From contig NZ_VSSO01000002.1 of NCBI RefSeq assembly GCF_008312885.1, forward strand, positions 62,001 to 126,000: DNA of 64,000 nt, in the 5' to 3' direction. This document shows positions 43,880 to 54,507 of this stretch, in pieces. Both the position numbers and the translations under genes were made by a program. Under the pieces are notes generated by a model that ran no database searches, was not told the origin of the DNA, and saw only the letters and a program-made list of their open reading frames with translations. How positions within the stretch are numbered: position 1 is the stretch's first letter; every line of letters begins with the position of its first letter. Source of the stretch: Lolliginicoccus suaedae. Lineage in GTDB: Bacteria > Actinomycetota > Actinomycetes > Mycobacteriales > Mycobacteriaceae.

Positions 43880-45235
43880 TTGACCGGGCGCATCCGCGCA
43901 TTCGTCGAGGCCGTGCGGCACCGACCTCCACTGCTGCGGCTCGCTGTGGTCAGGTGGCTCAACCAGTTCGGTGATGGCTTCTTCCAGGCAGCCCTCGGGG
44001 GAGCGATCCTTTTCAACCCCGAGCGCAACACCGATCCGCGGGCCATCGCTGCGGGATTCGTGCTGCTGCTCCTGCCGTACTCGTTGATCGGGCCGTTCGT
44101 GGGCGTGCTGCTCGACCGCTGGGACCGGCGCTGGGTCCTCGTATGGGCGATGATCGCGCGGATGGTCCTCACGGGCGCCGCCGGCTATGTCCTCCTGGCC
44201 TCTGTCCCTGGCCCCGCCCTCATCCTCATCGCGCTCGCTGCGATCGGCACGAGCCGCTTCATGTTCGCGGGCATGTCCGCCGCCCTGCCCAACACCATCC
44301 CGAGCACCATGCTGGTGCCCGTCAACTCGATCCTGGTGACCGTGGGAGCGGCCGTGGCTGCCCTCGGCGCCACCGCCTCCATCTCCATGGCCGCGCTGGC
44401 GGGAGCGGGGGACACCGGCTCGGGCACGACTGTGTTGTTCGCCGTGGCGCCGCTGGCTCTCGGGGTCTTCCTCGCATGGGGCTTCCCGGCACGGTTGCTC
44501 GGCCCGCATGGCAGCCGCGCGGGGGAGCGGGTCGGCATCATGCGGGAAGCCAGGGCGGTAGCGTCCGGCCTCGGGACGAGCGCCCGCGCGGCCTGGAGCT
44601 CGCGAGGGGTGACCGCGGCGCTCCTCGCGCTCGCGGCGCATCGCGCTGTCTTTGGCATCAACACGTTGATCATGGTCCTGGCTCTGAGGACGCCCGATCC
44701 TGGCTCAGTGCTCCCCGGTGGGCTCGCCGGTTTCGGCCTCGCTGTCGCGGTCACGGCCGGGGGCATGCTCGTGGGCGCGGTGCTCGCTCCGCTGATCGTG
44801 CCCTGGCTAGGCAGGACCCGGACGATCGTGGCAGCAGTGCTGCTCGCTGCGGCCACCCAGGTCATGATCGTGAGCATGCTCGGTCATGATGCGCTGGTCA
44901 TCGCGGCGTTCCTGCTTGGAATCGCGGGGCAGATGATCAAGCTGTCGGGTGATGCCGCGATGCAGATCGAGATCGCTGATCGGGAGCGGGGGAGCGTGTT
45001 CGCTCTCCAGGACATGCTGTTCAATGTGTTGTTCGTCGGGGCGATGGCCGCCGCCTCGATCAGCATCGCCCCCGATGGGCGTTCCTTGCCGATCGTGATC
45101 GCCGGCGCAGCAGCGTATGTGCTCGCGATCGCCTTGATAGCGCTCAACGAGGCCCGCGCGACCCCGCCTCGCACCGCCACCGAGCGGGCGCGGGAACAGC
45201 TTTACCGGTGGGCACGGCGGCTACCCTTCCGCTGA
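43880..45235 (+). CDS. MFS transporter, Rv0037c-like
   Basis: The 451-residue product has twelve predicted membrane helices. The first loop LDRWDRRWVLVWAMIARMV matches the MFS loop 2-3 motif. LRLAVVRWLNQFGDGFFQAALGGAILF opens the protein as in the mycobacterial Rv0037c family next to the YqgE/AlgH gene. The substrate is unknown; drug or metabolite efflux is plausible. It starts at a TTG with AAGGAA upstream. Its last 15 bases overlap the end of the convergent pcnA. Confidence 0.82.
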   Translation: MTGRIRAFVEAVRHRPPLLRLAVVRWLNQFGDGFFQAALGGAILFNPERNTDPRAIAAGFVLLLLPYSLIGPFVGVLLDRWDRRWVLVWAMIARMVLTGAAGYVLLASVPGPALILIALAAIGTSRFMFAGMSAALPNTIPSTMLVPVNSILVTVGAAVAALGATASISMAALAGAGDTGSGTTVLFAVAPLALGVFLAWGFPARLLGPHGSRAGERVGIMREARAVASGLGTSARAAWSSRGVTAALLALAAHRAVFGINTLIMVLALRTPDPGSVLPGGLAGFGLAVAVTAGGMLVGAVLAPLIVPWLGRTRTIVAAVLLAAATQVMIVSMLGHDALVIAAFLLGIAGQMIKLSGDAAMQIEIADRERGSVFALQDMLFNVLFVGAMAAASISIAPDGRSLPIVIAGAAAYVLAIALIALNEARATPPRTATERAREQLYRWARRLPFR

Positions 45236-46675
45236 CCGCTGCTGCCACCATTCGAGCAGAGCGGCCTCGGCCTCGTCCCGATCCAGCGGGCCGCGGTCGA
45301 GGCGTAGTTCCTTGAGGAAGCTCCAGGCCTTGCCCACCTCCGGGCCCGGGCGGATCCCTAGCAATTCCATGATCGCGTTGCCATCGAGATCCGGGCGTAC
45401 CCGCGCGAGGTCCTCTTCCTCCTGGAGCTCGATGATGCGGCGCTCGAGATCGTCGTACGCCCGCTGCAACGCGTTGGCCCGGCGCTTGTTGCGGGTGGTG
45501 CAGTCGGCGCGCACGAGCTTGTTGAGGCGATCGAGCAGGGGCCCGGCATCGGTGACATAGCGGCGCACAGCCGAGTCCGTCCACTGGCCCTTGCCGTAGC
45601 CGTGGAAGCGCAGGTGCAGGTAGACCAGCTTGGAGACGTCCTCGATCATGCTCTTGGAATACTTCAGCGCCCGCATGCGGCGACGGGTCATCTTGGCGCC
45701 CACTACCTCGTGGTGGTGGAAGCTGACGCCGCCGGCCGGTTCATTGCGCTTGGTCGCGGGCTTGCCGATGTCATGGAGCAGCGCCGCCCAGCGCAGCACG
45801 AGGTCCGGGCCATCATCCTCGCGGTCGATGGCCTGGCTCAGGACGGTCAACGAGTGCCGGTAGACATCCTTGTGCTGGTGATGCTCGTCGATCTCGAGCT
45901 GCATCGCCGGGACCTCGGGGAGCACCCGATCAGCGAGGCCCGTGGAGACGAGGATCTCGATGCCGGCGATGGGATCGGCACCGAGCATCAGCTTGTCGAG
46001 CTCGGTGCGGATCCTCTCGACCGTTACCCGGTCGATCTGGCCGGCCATGGCCCGCATCGCATCGACCACCCGTGGCGCGACATCGAAGCGCAGCTGGGCG
46101 GCGAAGCGTGCCGCGCGAAGCATGCGCAGGGGATCATCGTTGAACGACGTCTCCGGTGCTGCGGGAGTGTCGATGCACCGCCCGACGACGTCCGCGAGCC
46201 CGTCGAGCGGATCGATGAACGCGCCCACCCCCTCCTGCGAGATGCGGACTGCCATCGCGTTGAGCCGGAAGTCCCGCCGGACGAGGTCAGCGTCGAGGCT
46301 GTCACCGAAGCGGACCTCGGGGTTGCGGGACTGCCCGTCGTAGGTGTCCGACCGGAAGGTGGTGATCTCGATCTGGGTGCCATGCTTGACGGCACTGATC
46401 GTTCCGAACTCGATGCCGGTGTCCCACTGGCGCTCGGCGAAGCCACGCAGGATCGCCTGCACTGCCGCGGGGCGCGCATCCGTGGTGAAGTCCAGGTCAT
46501 TGCCCAGGCGCCCGAGCACGGCATCGCGCACCGAGCCACCGACGAGGAAGAGCTCGTGGCCGTGCGCATGGAAGCGCGCGCCGAGATCACGCAGCATCGC
46601 ATCATGCGGTCGCAGGGCTATCACCGCGGCCGCGAGCGCGCGCGCGTGCTGGTCTTTCCGGGACAGTGGCACCAC
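45221..46675 (-). CDS. pcnA: CCA-adding tRNA nucleotidyltransferase
   Basis: The roughly 484-residue product has the polymerase-beta-like head with LVGGSVRDAVLGRLGNDLDFTTDA (GGxxR and DxD), RRDFRLNAMAVRI and DPLRMLRAARFAAQL, followed by an HD domain (ALLHDIGKPATK, HHHEVVGA). This is the class II tRNA nucleotidyltransferase of actinobacteria that adds or repairs the 3' CCA. The symbol pcnA follows mycobacterial naming. A GTG at 46675 has TAGGGT about 8 bases upstream and no ribosome binding site, so the mRNA may be leaderless. Confidence 0.92.
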   Translation of the reverse strand: MVPLSRKDQHARALAAAVIALRPHDAMLRDLGARFHAHGHELFLVGGSVRDAVLGRLGNDLDFTTDARPAAVQAILRGFAERQWDTGIEFGTISAVKHGTQIEITTFRSDTYDGQSRNPEVRFGDSLDADLVRRDFRLNAMAVRISQEGVGAFIDPLDGLADVVGRCIDTPAAPETSFNDDPLRMLRAARFAAQLRFDVAPRVVDAMRAMAGQIDRVTVERIRTELDKLMLGADPIAGIEILVSTGLADRVLPEVPAMQLEIDEHHQHKDVYRHSLTVLSQAIDREDDGPDLVLRWAALLHDIGKPATKRNEPAGGVSFHHHEVVGAKMTRRRMRALKYSKSMIEDVSKLVYLHLRFHGYGKGQWTDSAVRRYVTDAGPLLDRLNKLVRADCTTRNKRRANALQRAYDDLERRIIELQEEEDLARVRPDLDGNAIMELLGIRPGPEVGKAWSFLKELRLDRGPLDRDEAEAALLEWWQQRSAEG

Positions 46676-46784
46676 GGCATGACACCCTACCGGTCCGCGG
46701 GCAGCCCGCCGCATCCACGCCACCGGCCTTGATCTGCTCAATAGTGCATGGCTGCGTCATGCCGGTGCACTCGGCGCTTACCGG

Positions 46785-46790
46785 TACCAT
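46785..46790 (+). promoter_or_regulatory. -10 hexamer TACCAT of a leaderless promoter
   Basis: TACCAT ends exactly 6 bases before the GTG of the Nudix gene, without a ribosome binding site. This promoter probably drives the whole Nudix, DUF6049, murJ set. Confidence 0.6.
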
Positions 46791-46796
46791 GACTAA

Positions 46797-47681
46797 GTGT
46801 CTCCTGACGAACGTGTACCACAGCGGCGCCGGCGCCCGCGCCCGCAAGGTGGTCAGCCACGCCAGGGGGGTGCGGCCCGGCCCCAGGCGGCTGATGGCCC
46901 GCCAGCACCAGTCCAGCGGACCCCGCGGGATGCCGCCCGGCTGCCCCATCACGTGGCCAAGCCTCTGCCGTCGCAGGATCGCCAGGAGAGCCTCGAGGCT
47001 CCCAGGTCCGGCCAGGGCCCCGGGAGCAGCAAGGAGCAGGGCCGGTCGGCGCGGGGCTCCTCGAGAGGCGGGCGACGAAACCGGTACCCGGCCAAGGGCG
47101 CGCCCCAGGGGAACGAGAAGCCAGCCCGCAAGCGCCGTTTGCGGACCGTGCGCGAGACATCGGCCGGGGGGCTCGTCATCACCGGATGGGAGGGTGGCCG
47201 CGAGATGCTCCGGGCTGCTCTCATCGGACGGCTCGATCGGCGGGGCAGGTTGCTGTGGTCGCTGCCGAAGGGACACATCGAGCTGGGGGAGACCGCCGAG
47301 GAGACCGCCATGCGCGAGGTTGCCGAGGAGACCGGCATCCAGGGCCGTGTCCTCGCATCGCTCGGCAGCATCGACTATTGGTTCGTCACTGAGGGGCGCA
47401 GGGTGCATAAGACGGTGCATCACTACCTGCTTCGATTCCTTGGCGGCGAGCTATCCGACGCTGACATGGAAGTGACCGAGGTGGCGTGGGTTCCCTTGTC
47501 CGAGCTGGATTCCCGGCTCGCGTACGCCGATGAGCGCAAGCTCGCTCGGATGGCCAGCGAGCTGATCGCCAGCATGAAGGACCTCGTCGATGCCGGTATC
47601 GAGGCGGTCACCGAGGACAAGCCCGCCGCGCCACAGCCTGGCAGCGCCCCTGGCAGCACGAGGGATTCCACGACGTCATGA
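46797..47681 (+). CDS. Nudix hydrolase, MutT4-like
   Basis: The 294-residue product has about 115 N-terminal residues of basic, Arg/Gln/Pro-rich, probably disordered sequence before the Nudix fold. The Nudix box is complete: [23 protein letters not shown]. The [12 protein letters not shown] start and [19 protein letters not shown] strand are typical of the Rv3908 group placed upstream of murJ. Such enzymes hydrolyse nucleotide diphosphate derivatives; the substrate here is unknown. The stop overlaps the next start (ATGA), indicating coupling. Confidence 0.85.
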   Translation: MSPDERVPQRRRRPRPQGGQPRQGGAARPQAADGPPAPVQRTPRDAARLPHHVAKPLPSQDRQESLEAPRSGQGPGSSKEQGRSARGSSRGGRRNRYPAKGAPQGNEKPARKRRLRTVRETSAGGLVITGWEGGREMLRAALIGRLDRRGRLLWSLPKGHIELGETAEETAMREVAEETGIQGRVLASLGSIDYWFVTEGRRVHKTVHHYLLRFLGGELSDADMEVTEVAWVPLSELDSRLAYADERKLARMASELIASMKDLVDAGIEAVTEDKPAAPQPGSAPGSTRDSTTS

Positions 47682-50041
47682 TGTCCTGGCGCGCTAGCGC
47701 ACCTGTCCGGCTTCTGCTTGCCCTGCTCGCGAGCCTCCTGGTCATGGTTATCGCTCCACCTGCGATCATGAGCGCGCAGCCAACACCCGATCAGGGACCG
47801 GGCATGACCGGGCCGCTCGCGGTCCAGCTCGACTCGATCACCCCGGCCACCGTCACCCGAACGACGGGCCCTGATCTCACGGTGACCGGCACCATCACCA
47901 ATACCTCGGGCTCGGAAGCAGCCGCCCTCGCGGTCCGGCTCCAGCGCGCGGCACGGGTGTCCAGCCAATCGGAACTGCTCTCCACCGGGGCGCTCACCGA
48001 GCCGCAGTACCCGATCTTCACGCCGAGCGTCCCGGTAGCGGACATGCTCGGGCCGGGGGAGAGCCAGTCATTCACCGCTTCGTTCCCGCTGCTGCCCGCG
48101 GAGGGCGATTCCCTCTATGTGCGCGAGCCCGGGGTCTTCCCGATCCTCGTCAACGTCACTGCCCAGCATGAGGGCATCGGCATCCGGGATCACTCGGCAC
48201 GGTTCCTGCTGCCGGTCCTTGAGCTGCCGCCCGCGCAGGACGCAGCGGATGCTCCCCGCGAGAACGAGGACGATGAGCGCGGCGACTCGGAGGCGCCCTC
48301 CGCGGAGCGTGATCCGGTACCGCTGACCATGCTGTGGCCTCTCATCGAGGAACCGAGCATCGCGGCCGGCAGCACCGCCGGGGAGGACGGTCCCACTCTC
48401 GCTGGCAACACCCTCGCTGAGTCTCTAGCGCCCGGCGGTCGCCTGGATGTCTTGCTCGCCGTGGTGGAGCGCGCGATCGCTCCCGGCGCGCCCGGCAGTG
48501 CCCTTGTCTCGTCGTCCCTCTGCCTGTTGCTCGATCCGGATCTCATCTCCACCATCGACGCGATGCGCTCGGGCTACCAGGTGGCCGTTGCCGGTGGCGG
48601 GACGGCGCCCGGAAACGGGGCGGGGATCGCGGGACGATGGCTCGATCGGCTGCGCGCCGTTGCCCAGGAGGTGTGCATCGTTGCCGCGCCCGCGGCGCAG
48701 GCCGATCTCGAGGCTCTCGCGCGGTTGCAGCACCAAGGGCTCTCGGAGCGCGCGCTCGCGCGGGGCAGCGAGGTCCTCGCCTCGGTTCTCGGGGCGCAGC
48801 CCGTCCAAGGCATCACGATTCCCGATGAAGCGGTCATCAGCACGCAGGCCGCGGACATGCTCGCGGGCACCCCTACCAATACGGTGGTCATCAGCGATGA
48901 TGCCGCGCTCGTGGATGCCCGGCCAGCGCGAGGGGAGCGGTTCGCGGCACTTGCCACCGAGGGCGATGCCTCGCTGCCGGCCATCCTGCTCGACGGAGGG
49001 CAGGCCCAGGTCCTCGCGGCGACGGGGGCACGGCCCTCGGTGCCAGTCTTCGCGGAACCGACGGATATCGGAGCCGTGAACAAGGACCGGCTCGCCCGGC
49101 TCCAGGACTCGATCGGGGCGATAGCCTGGCCGAGCCTCGTCGACCGCGGTGACGGCACCACGGCCGCCCCCTCCGCCACCCTGCTGCTACCGCCCCGCGA
49201 GTGGAGCATCAGCCCCGCCGAGGGCGATGCGCTGATGGCCTCCATCGCGACGCTGATGCTCACCAACAGTGCGGTGCCGGCCCCGTTCGGCGCGATCGCC
49301 GATGAAGCACGCCGTCCCGGGGCGATCCATCCGCCCGGGACGGTGCAGTACCCGCAGCGCCATGAGGAGGTCCGGGTTCCGGATAGCGTGCTCGAGGACG
49401 TGCTGCGTGCCTCCCGCTCCCTGGAGGAGATCGCCAGCGTGCTCGTGCCGGACACCAACAATCCGCTGACCCCGGATGCCTTCCTCGCGCCGTTGCGCGA
49501 CGAGCTCGTGCGCGCACTGACCACCGCGGGCCGGGATGACCCCGGCACGGCGACCCGCATGGCGGCACGCCGGGCCGAGTCTGTCAGCCAGGCCATCGCG
49601 AGGATGCACGAGCAGATCACGATCCTCAACCCTGGCGGCGTCCAGACGCTCGCCTCGGCGCAGAGCCCGTTGCTGCTCGTTGCGCGCAATGACCTGCCGG
49701 TCGCGGTCCGTGTCCGCATCGTGGCGACGGCCCCTCCCGGCGTGGCCTTCGAGGAGCTTGGCATCCAGCAACTGCCACCGCGCGGCTCGCGGCAACTGTC
49801 CATTCCCACCAGAGTGACCAACAATCGCCAGTTCGCCGTCGATGTCCAGCTCAGTACGCCCGAAGGTCATCTGCTCGGCGAGGCGATCCGCATTTCGGTC
49901 CGCTCCACGGCCTACGGGCGGATAATGACGATCCTCACCGGTACCGCAGGTGCCCTGCTCCTCATCCTCGCGGGCCGCCGGCTATGGCACCGGTTCCGCG
50001 GACAACCCGATCCAGCTGACGAAGGCCACGAGCACCCATGA
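47678..50041 (+). CDS. DUF6049 cell-envelope protein (Rv3909-like)
   Basis: The 787-residue product begins with a signal peptide ([22 protein letters not shown]). A large extracytoplasmic region of beta-sandwich and alpha/beta segments follows ([32 protein letters not shown] resembles an Ig-like start). One transmembrane helix lies near the C terminus ([22 protein letters not shown]). The gene always precedes murJ in Mycobacteriales and probably assists peptidoglycan precursor export or envelope assembly. It is coupled at both ends by 4-base ATGA overlaps. Confidence 0.85.
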   Translation: MMSWRASAPVRLLLALLASLLVMVIAPPAIMSAQPTPDQGPGMTGPLAVQLDSITPATVTRTTGPDLTVTGTITNTSGSEAAALAVRLQRAARVSSQSELLSTGALTEPQYPIFTPSVPVADMLGPGESQSFTASFPLLPAEGDSLYVREPGVFPILVNVTAQHEGIGIRDHSARFLLPVLELPPAQDAADAPRENEDDERGDSEAPSAERDPVPLTMLWPLIEEPSIAAGSTAGEDGPTLAGNTLAESLAPGGRLDVLLAVVERAIAPGAPGSALVSSSLCLLLDPDLISTIDAMRSGYQVAVAGGGTAPGNGAGIAGRWLDRLRAVAQEVCIVAAPAAQADLEALARLQHQGLSERALARGSEVLASVLGAQPVQGITIPDEAVISTQAADMLAGTPTNTVVISDDAALVDARPARGERFAALATEGDASLPAILLDGGQAQVLAATGARPSVPVFAEPTDIGAVNKDRLARLQDSIGAIAWPSLVDRGDGTTAAPSATLLLPPREWSISPAEGDALMASIATLMLTNSAVPAPFGAIADEARRPGAIHPPGTVQYPQRHEEVRVPDSVLEDVLRASRSLEEIASVLVPDTNNPLTPDAFLAPLRDELVRALTTAGRDDPGTATRMAARRAESVSQAIARMHEQITILNPGGVQTLASAQSPLLLVARNDLPVAVRVRIVATAPPGVAFEELGIQQLPPRGSRQLSIPTRVTNNRQFAVDVQLSTPEGHLLGEAIRISVRSTAYGRIMTILTGTAGALLLILAGRRLWHRFRGQPDPADEGHEHP

Positions 50042-53000
50042 CGGATGGAACGCACCCACCTGACGGATCCGAGACCCCGCAGGACCAGCCCAGCACGCCC
50101 CGGGCACCGTGGGAGCGCTTTCCCCCCTCGCTTCATCGCACCCGCGGCACTGGCTCGAGGGGCCCTGGATCTTCCGGCTCGGGCAGGCGGTCGACCCCGG
50201 CCGGGCGCAGCCTCCCGCCCCTGCCCGTGGACATGACCGGCCGTTCCCGAGTGCTGCCCGCTACACCTGACCAGACCGTGAAACAGCAGGCCAGCCCCGT
50301 GACCGAGAAGGTGACCAGCACAGCGGGCGGTCAGCCATCGGCGTCCGGCAAGGCACAGTCCCGGCATGATCAGGCCGACACCGCCATGATGCGCAATACC
50401 GGATCGATGGCCGTGCCAACGATGATCAGCCGCGCCACTGGCTTCCTGCGCACGGTGCTCATCGCGGCGGTGCTCGGCACTTTCGTCGGTGACGCTTTCA
50501 CCATTGCCAACGTGTTGCCGAACCTTGTCGAGCAACTCGTGCTCGGCGCGGTGCTCGCCGCTGTGGTCGTGCCGATGCTCGTGCGGGCGGAGCACGAGGA
50601 CAGCGATGGGGGAGAGCGGTTCACCCGGCAGTTGCTCACCCTCGCGACGACCATCCTGTTCGGGGCCACGGTCATCGCCATGGCCACAGCGCCGTTCCTC
50701 GTCTCGCTGATGGTCAGTCGCGGCACCGACGTGGTGGACCGCGGCCTGACCGAGGCGCTCGCCTACCTATTGCTGCCGCAGATCCTGTTCTACGGCCTCA
50801 CGGCGGTGTTCGCCGCGATCCTCAACACGCGCGGGATCTTCGCGCCCGGGGCGTGGGCACCGGTGGCCAACAACATCATCGCCATCGCGACGCTGGGCGG
50901 CTTCTACCTGATCTGGCGGGACCCGAGCAACATGTCCACCGCCGCCGTGCTGTTCCTCGGCATCGGCACCACCCTCGGCGTGGTCGCCCAGGCGATGGTC
51001 CTGCTTCCGAGCATCCGCAGGGCGAAGGTGCCCATTCGCCCGCTGTGGGGGCTCGATCCGCGGTTCAAGAAGTTCGGCAGCATGGCCGCGGCCATCGTCG
51101 TGTACGTGGCGATCAGCCAGATCGGCTTCGTGGTCACCTACAACGTCGCGTCCGGGTCGAGCGAGGGCGCGGCACTGATCTACAACATCGTGTGGCTGCT
51201 GCTCCAGGTGCCCTACGGGGTGCTCGGGGTAGCCGTGCTCACCGCGATCATGCCGCGCATGAGCCGCAACGCGGCCCAGCAGGACGGTCAGGCGGTCATC
51301 TCCGACCTGACGATGGCGACCCGCATGACGATGGTCGCGATGATCCCGGTGATCACCGTGATGACAGTGGCGAGCACGCCCATCTCGGTGGTGCTGTTCC
51401 AGTACGGGAACTTCGGCACCGACGATGCCGCGATGCTGGCCGACACGTTGTCCCTCGCAGCGTTCTCCCTCGTGCCGTACGCCCTCGTGCTGCTGCACCT
51501 GCGCGTCTTCTACGCCAGCAGCGATGGCTGGACGCCCACCTGGATCGTCATCGGCATCACCACGGTCAAGGTCGGGCTTTCGCTGCTCGCTCCGCGACTG
51601 GCGAACGATCCCAGCCAGGTCGTGGCCTTCCTGCATTTCGCGAACGGGGCCGGTTTCGTCGCCGGTGCCATCGTGGGCGCGGCGCTGCTACGCCGACGGC
51701 TCGGCCCGCTCCGCCTGCGCTACACCTTCAGCTCGATGTTCATGGTGTTCGCCGCCTCGGCTGCCGGTGCCGCGGCCTACTTCGGGTACCTGCTCATCCG
51801 CAGGTTCCTCGTGCCCCTCGAGTTCCTGGGGCGCTTCAACTCCTGGATCGATCTGATCGCAGCGACGGTGCTGATCCTGGGTGTCAGCTACGCGATCCTC
51901 TACAAGCTCGGAGTGCCCGAGGTCGCCGTGGTGTTCGGAGCGCTCGGCAGGGTATCGGGCAAGCTCCGGAGGGGACGGGGAGCCGCTGTGGCCGCCCCGG
52001 GCAGCGCAACCATCGACGAATCGCCGGACGCTCCGCAGCAGCGCGCCGGTATTGCCGCCAACCTGTCGTACTCTGGCCCTGAGCACTCTGTATCGCATGG
52101 GCACCGCGACGCAACCGGCGACGTGTCACCTGGTGTGACTGAAGGAAAGAGAATGAACGACGCCTCGGAAACCTTGACCGATCATGGCACCGGCAGTCAC
52201 GACGATGCAGGCTCCGGCCCCTCCCACGGCAGGCGGCCACGCCTCACCCCCGGCACGATCGTCGCCGGGGGCCGCTACCGGCTCCTCGAGGAGCATGGCC
52301 GCGCGCGCGGACTGTTCTTCTGGCAGGCGCAAGACCTCAAGCTCGAGCGGGATGTCGCGCTGACCTTCGTGATGGCACCCGCGGACGAGGATGCGGATTC
52401 CAGCGAGCCGGAGAGCCACGACGCCCTGCTGTCGCGCACGCTGCGCCTCGCGCGCATCGATTCGCCCGGCGTCGCCCGGGTTCTCGATGTGGTCAAGGGG
52501 CGTGCCGGCGGCATCGTCATCTCCGAGTGGACGCCGGGGCAGCCGCTGCGGGAGATCGCCGCCAGCAAGCCAGCCGCGGTGGGTGCCGCTCGCGCGGTGC
52601 GTGCCCTCGCGGCAGCCGCGGAGTCAGCGCACCGGGCAGGCACGGCGCTATCCATCGATCATCCCGACCGCATTCGTATCAACACCGCTGGCGACGCGGT
52701 GCTCGCGTTCCCCGGCACGGCGGCCGACGCCGATCAAGCCCGTGATGTCCATGGCCTCGGTGCTGCCCTGTACGCGCTCGTCACAGGCTTCTGGCCGCTC
52801 GCCGAGCCCGGGGATGCGCTGCTCGATCGAGGCCGTGCGTCCGGAGCCGCGTTCGCGCAGCCTGGCTCGAGCATCGGCGGGCTTCCCGCGCCCGAGCTCG
52901 ATGGCGAGGGACGCCCGACGGATCCACGCAGCCTGCGCCAGGGGGTTCCCTACGAGATCTCCGCGGTCGCGCTGCGGGCGCTGCACCCGAGCAGCGGGAT

Positions 53001-53796
53001 CCGCACCGCCGCGACGGTGCACCAGATCCTCGACCAGGCGACCATGGCCGATCAATCGACCGACATGATCCCGGTAATCCGCGCCACGCAGGCCAACGTG
53101 CGTCCCCGCGCGGTCCGGATCAAGCCCCAGTCGATCCTGATGACCCCGGAGGAGCGGCGCAAGCGTTCCCGCCGCGTCGTGCTCGTGCTGTCGCTGCTAG
53201 CGATCGTGACCGTGGTGATCCTGTCGATCGCTGCGACGCAGCTGACCAAGGCACTGATGGATGGGACGAGCACGCCGGTCCAGCGCCAGCCACTCGGATT
53301 CACTGCCGAGCCGCGCGTGCCGGGGCTCGATCAGACGGACGGTCGGCGCTCGGTTTCGTTCGCTGTCACTCCGAACGATGTGTCGGTGTACTCGCCGCAG
53401 CAGGAGCCGGACAACCCTGGCACCGCTGATCTCGCCATCGACGGGGATCCTTCGACCTCGTGGTCGACGTCCCAGTACTTCCAGCAGTTCCCGGCCTTCA
53501 AGAACGGTGTCGGACTGGTCCTCGCCTTCAACGACGAGTATGGGTTCTCCCAGGTGGATCTGGAGACGACCCGTCCCGGGTCGCGGATCGAGATCCGGGT
53601 CGCCGACGAGCCCGAGCCTGACCTCGAGGACACCGTGGTCGTTGGCTCCACCGAGCTCGAGGATGAATCGGTATCGATCACGCTCGATCCGGGCGCTCGC
53701 GGGCAGTACCTGCTGGTGTGGATCGATCGGCTCAGCGATGCCGAGGGCCGGATGCAGGCAGACATCAGCGAGATCGAAGTTACTGCGCAGCAATAG
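50038..53796 (+). CDS. murJ: lipid II flippase MurJ with pseudokinase and extracellular tail
   Basis: This 1252-residue protein has about 110 disordered residues, then the MviN/MurJ core with about 14 helices (MISRATGFLRTVLIAAVLGTFVGDAFTIANVLPNLVEQL). A kinase-like domain follows (about 737-1007: GTIVAGGRYRLLEEHGRARGLFFWQAQD), then one helix (about 1045-1068) and an outer domain like a galactose-binding fold. The kinase-like part lacks the Lys, HRD and DFG residues, so it is a docking pseudokinase, as in mycobacteria where PknB phosphorylation recruits FhaA. MurJ moves lipid II across the membrane. A terminator-like hairpin follows. Confidence 0.93.
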   Translation: MTDGTHPPDGSETPQDQPSTPRAPWERFPPSLHRTRGTGSRGPGSSGSGRRSTPAGRSLPPLPVDMTGRSRVLPATPDQTVKQQASPVTEKVTSTAGGQPSASGKAQSRHDQADTAMMRNTGSMAVPTMISRATGFLRTVLIAAVLGTFVGDAFTIANVLPNLVEQLVLGAVLAAVVVPMLVRAEHEDSDGGERFTRQLLTLATTILFGATVIAMATAPFLVSLMVSRGTDVVDRGLTEALAYLLLPQILFYGLTAVFAAILNTRGIFAPGAWAPVANNIIAIATLGGFYLIWRDPSNMSTAAVLFLGIGTTLGVVAQAMVLLPSIRRAKVPIRPLWGLDPRFKKFGSMAAAIVVYVAISQIGFVVTYNVASGSSEGAALIYNIVWLLLQVPYGVLGVAVLTAIMPRMSRNAAQQDGQAVISDLTMATRMTMVAMIPVITVMTVASTPISVVLFQYGNFGTDDAAMLADTLSLAAFSLVPYALVLLHLRVFYASSDGWTPTWIVIGITTVKVGLSLLAPRLANDPSQVVAFLHFANGAGFVAGAIVGAALLRRRLGPLRLRYTFSSMFMVFAASAAGAAAYFGYLLIRRFLVPLEFLGRFNSWIDLIAATVLILGVSYAILYKLGVPEVAVVFGALGRVSGKLRRGRGAAVAAPGSATIDESPDAPQQRAGIAANLSYSGPEHSVSHGHRDATGDVSPGVTEGKRMNDASETLTDHGTGSHDDAGSGPSHGRRPRLTPGTIVAGGRYRLLEEHGRARGLFFWQAQDLKLERDVALTFVMAPADEDADSSEPESHDALLSRTLRLARIDSPGVARVLDVVKGRAGGIVISEWTPGQPLREIAASKPAAVGAARAVRALAAAAESAHRAGTALSIDHPDRIRINTAGDAVLAFPGTAADADQARDVHGLGAALYALVTGFWPLAEPGDALLDRGRASGAAFAQPGSSIGGLPAPELDGEGRPTDPRSLRQGVPYEISAVALRALHPSSGIRTAATVHQILDQATMADQSTDMIPVIRATQANVRPRAVRIKPQSILMTPEERRKRSRRVVLVLSLLAIVTVVILSIAATQLTKALMDGTSTPVQRQPLGFTAEPRVPGLDQTDGRRSVSFAVTPNDVSVYSPQQEPDNPGTADLAIDGDPSTSWSTSQYFQQFPAFKNGVGLVLAFNDEYGFSQVDLETTRPGSRIEIRVADEPEPDLEDTVVVGSTELEDESVSITLDPGARGQYLLVWIDRLSDAEGRMQADISEIEVTAQQ

Positions 53797-53809
53797 TTCA
53801 CGCGATACA

Positions 53810-53841
53810 GCTCGGGCCCTTCCTCGCGGGAGGGCCCGAGC
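53810..53841 (+). terminator. hairpin terminator after murJ
   Basis: GCTCGGGCCCT at 53810-53820 pairs with AGGGCCCGAGC at 53831-53841, with a short G/C-rich inner loop. It lies 13 bases past the murJ stop and separates murJ from the sigM promoter. No T-run. Confidence 0.7.
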
Positions 53842-53891
53842 CCGTTGCGGGGGAGCGGCCTTCTCGACTCGTGCACGGCACCGGTTCGCGA

Positions 53892-53897
53892 TATTCT
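53892..53897 (+). promoter_or_regulatory. -10 hexamer TATTCT of the sigM promoter (leaderless)
   Basis: TATTCT ends 6 bases before the GTG at 53904. The G-rich stretch 53916-53922 is too far (14 bases) from the later in-frame ATG at 53937 to act as a normal ribosome binding site, which favours the leaderless GTG. Confidence 0.55.
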
Positions 53898-53903
53898 GGT
53901 GCT

Positions 53904-54506
53904 GTGCGACACATCAGGGGGGTCGCCACAACCGGGATGTCGGATAGGGAATTGATCGCCGCGCACGTGTCGGGGGACACTCAGGCTTTCGCTGAACTCA
54001 TCCATCGTCATCAGCGGTACTTGTGGCGAGTGGCGAAGAGAACCAGTCATTGCGACGAGGACGCGGCCGACGCGTTGCAGGAGGCCATGCTCTCGGCATT
54101 CCGCATGGCCGAGGGGTACCGCGCGGATGCTGCTGTGCGTAGCTGGCTGCACCGGATCGTGGTCAATTCCTGCCTCGACCGCATGCGCCGGAACCGGGTG
54201 CGCCCCGCGATCCCGCTGGATCCTTCGATCATGGAGCATGTGGGGTTGATAGGGGACAGGCCGTCCGGTGATGATATTGCCGAAGCCATCGACCACGCGT
54301 TGATGCTGCTTCCAGCAGAGCAGCGCGCGGCAGTGGTGACCGTTGATGTGGAGGGGTACCCGGTCGCGGAGGCGGCGGAAGTGCTCGGGATCCCGATTGG
54401 CACGGTGAAGAGCCGCTGCGCCCGTGGAAGGTTGAAGCTTGCAGAAATTCTTTCGGAGTTTCATCCGGAACGGAACCGATCAGCGTTCCCGCGCGTCAAT
54501 ACCTAG
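53904..54506 (+). CDS. sigM: ECF sigma factor SigM
   Basis: The 200-residue product has sigma region 2 (LIHRHQRYLWRVAKRTSHCDEDAADALQEAMLSAFRM, then RSWLHRIVVNSCLDRMRR). Region 4 is LPAEQRAAVVTVDVEGYPVAEAAEVLGIPIGTVKSRCARGRLKL. Location between murJ and trxBA is that of mycobacterial and corynebacterial sigM, which directs a stress regulon; in Corynebacterium this includes thiol-oxidative genes. The start may be GTG 53904 (leaderless) or ATG 53937. The next gene starts one base after the stop, as expected for an anti-sigma factor. Confidence 0.9.
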   Translation: MRHIRGVATTGMSDRELIAAHVSGDTQAFAELIHRHQRYLWRVAKRTSHCDEDAADALQEAMLSAFRMAEGYRADAAVRSWLHRIVVNSCLDRMRRNRVRPAIPLDPSIMEHVGLIGDRPSGDDIAEAIDHALMLLPAEQRAAVVTVDVEGYPVAEAAEVLGIPIGTVKSRCARGRLKLAEILSEFHPERNRSAFPRVNT

Positions 54507-54507
54507 T

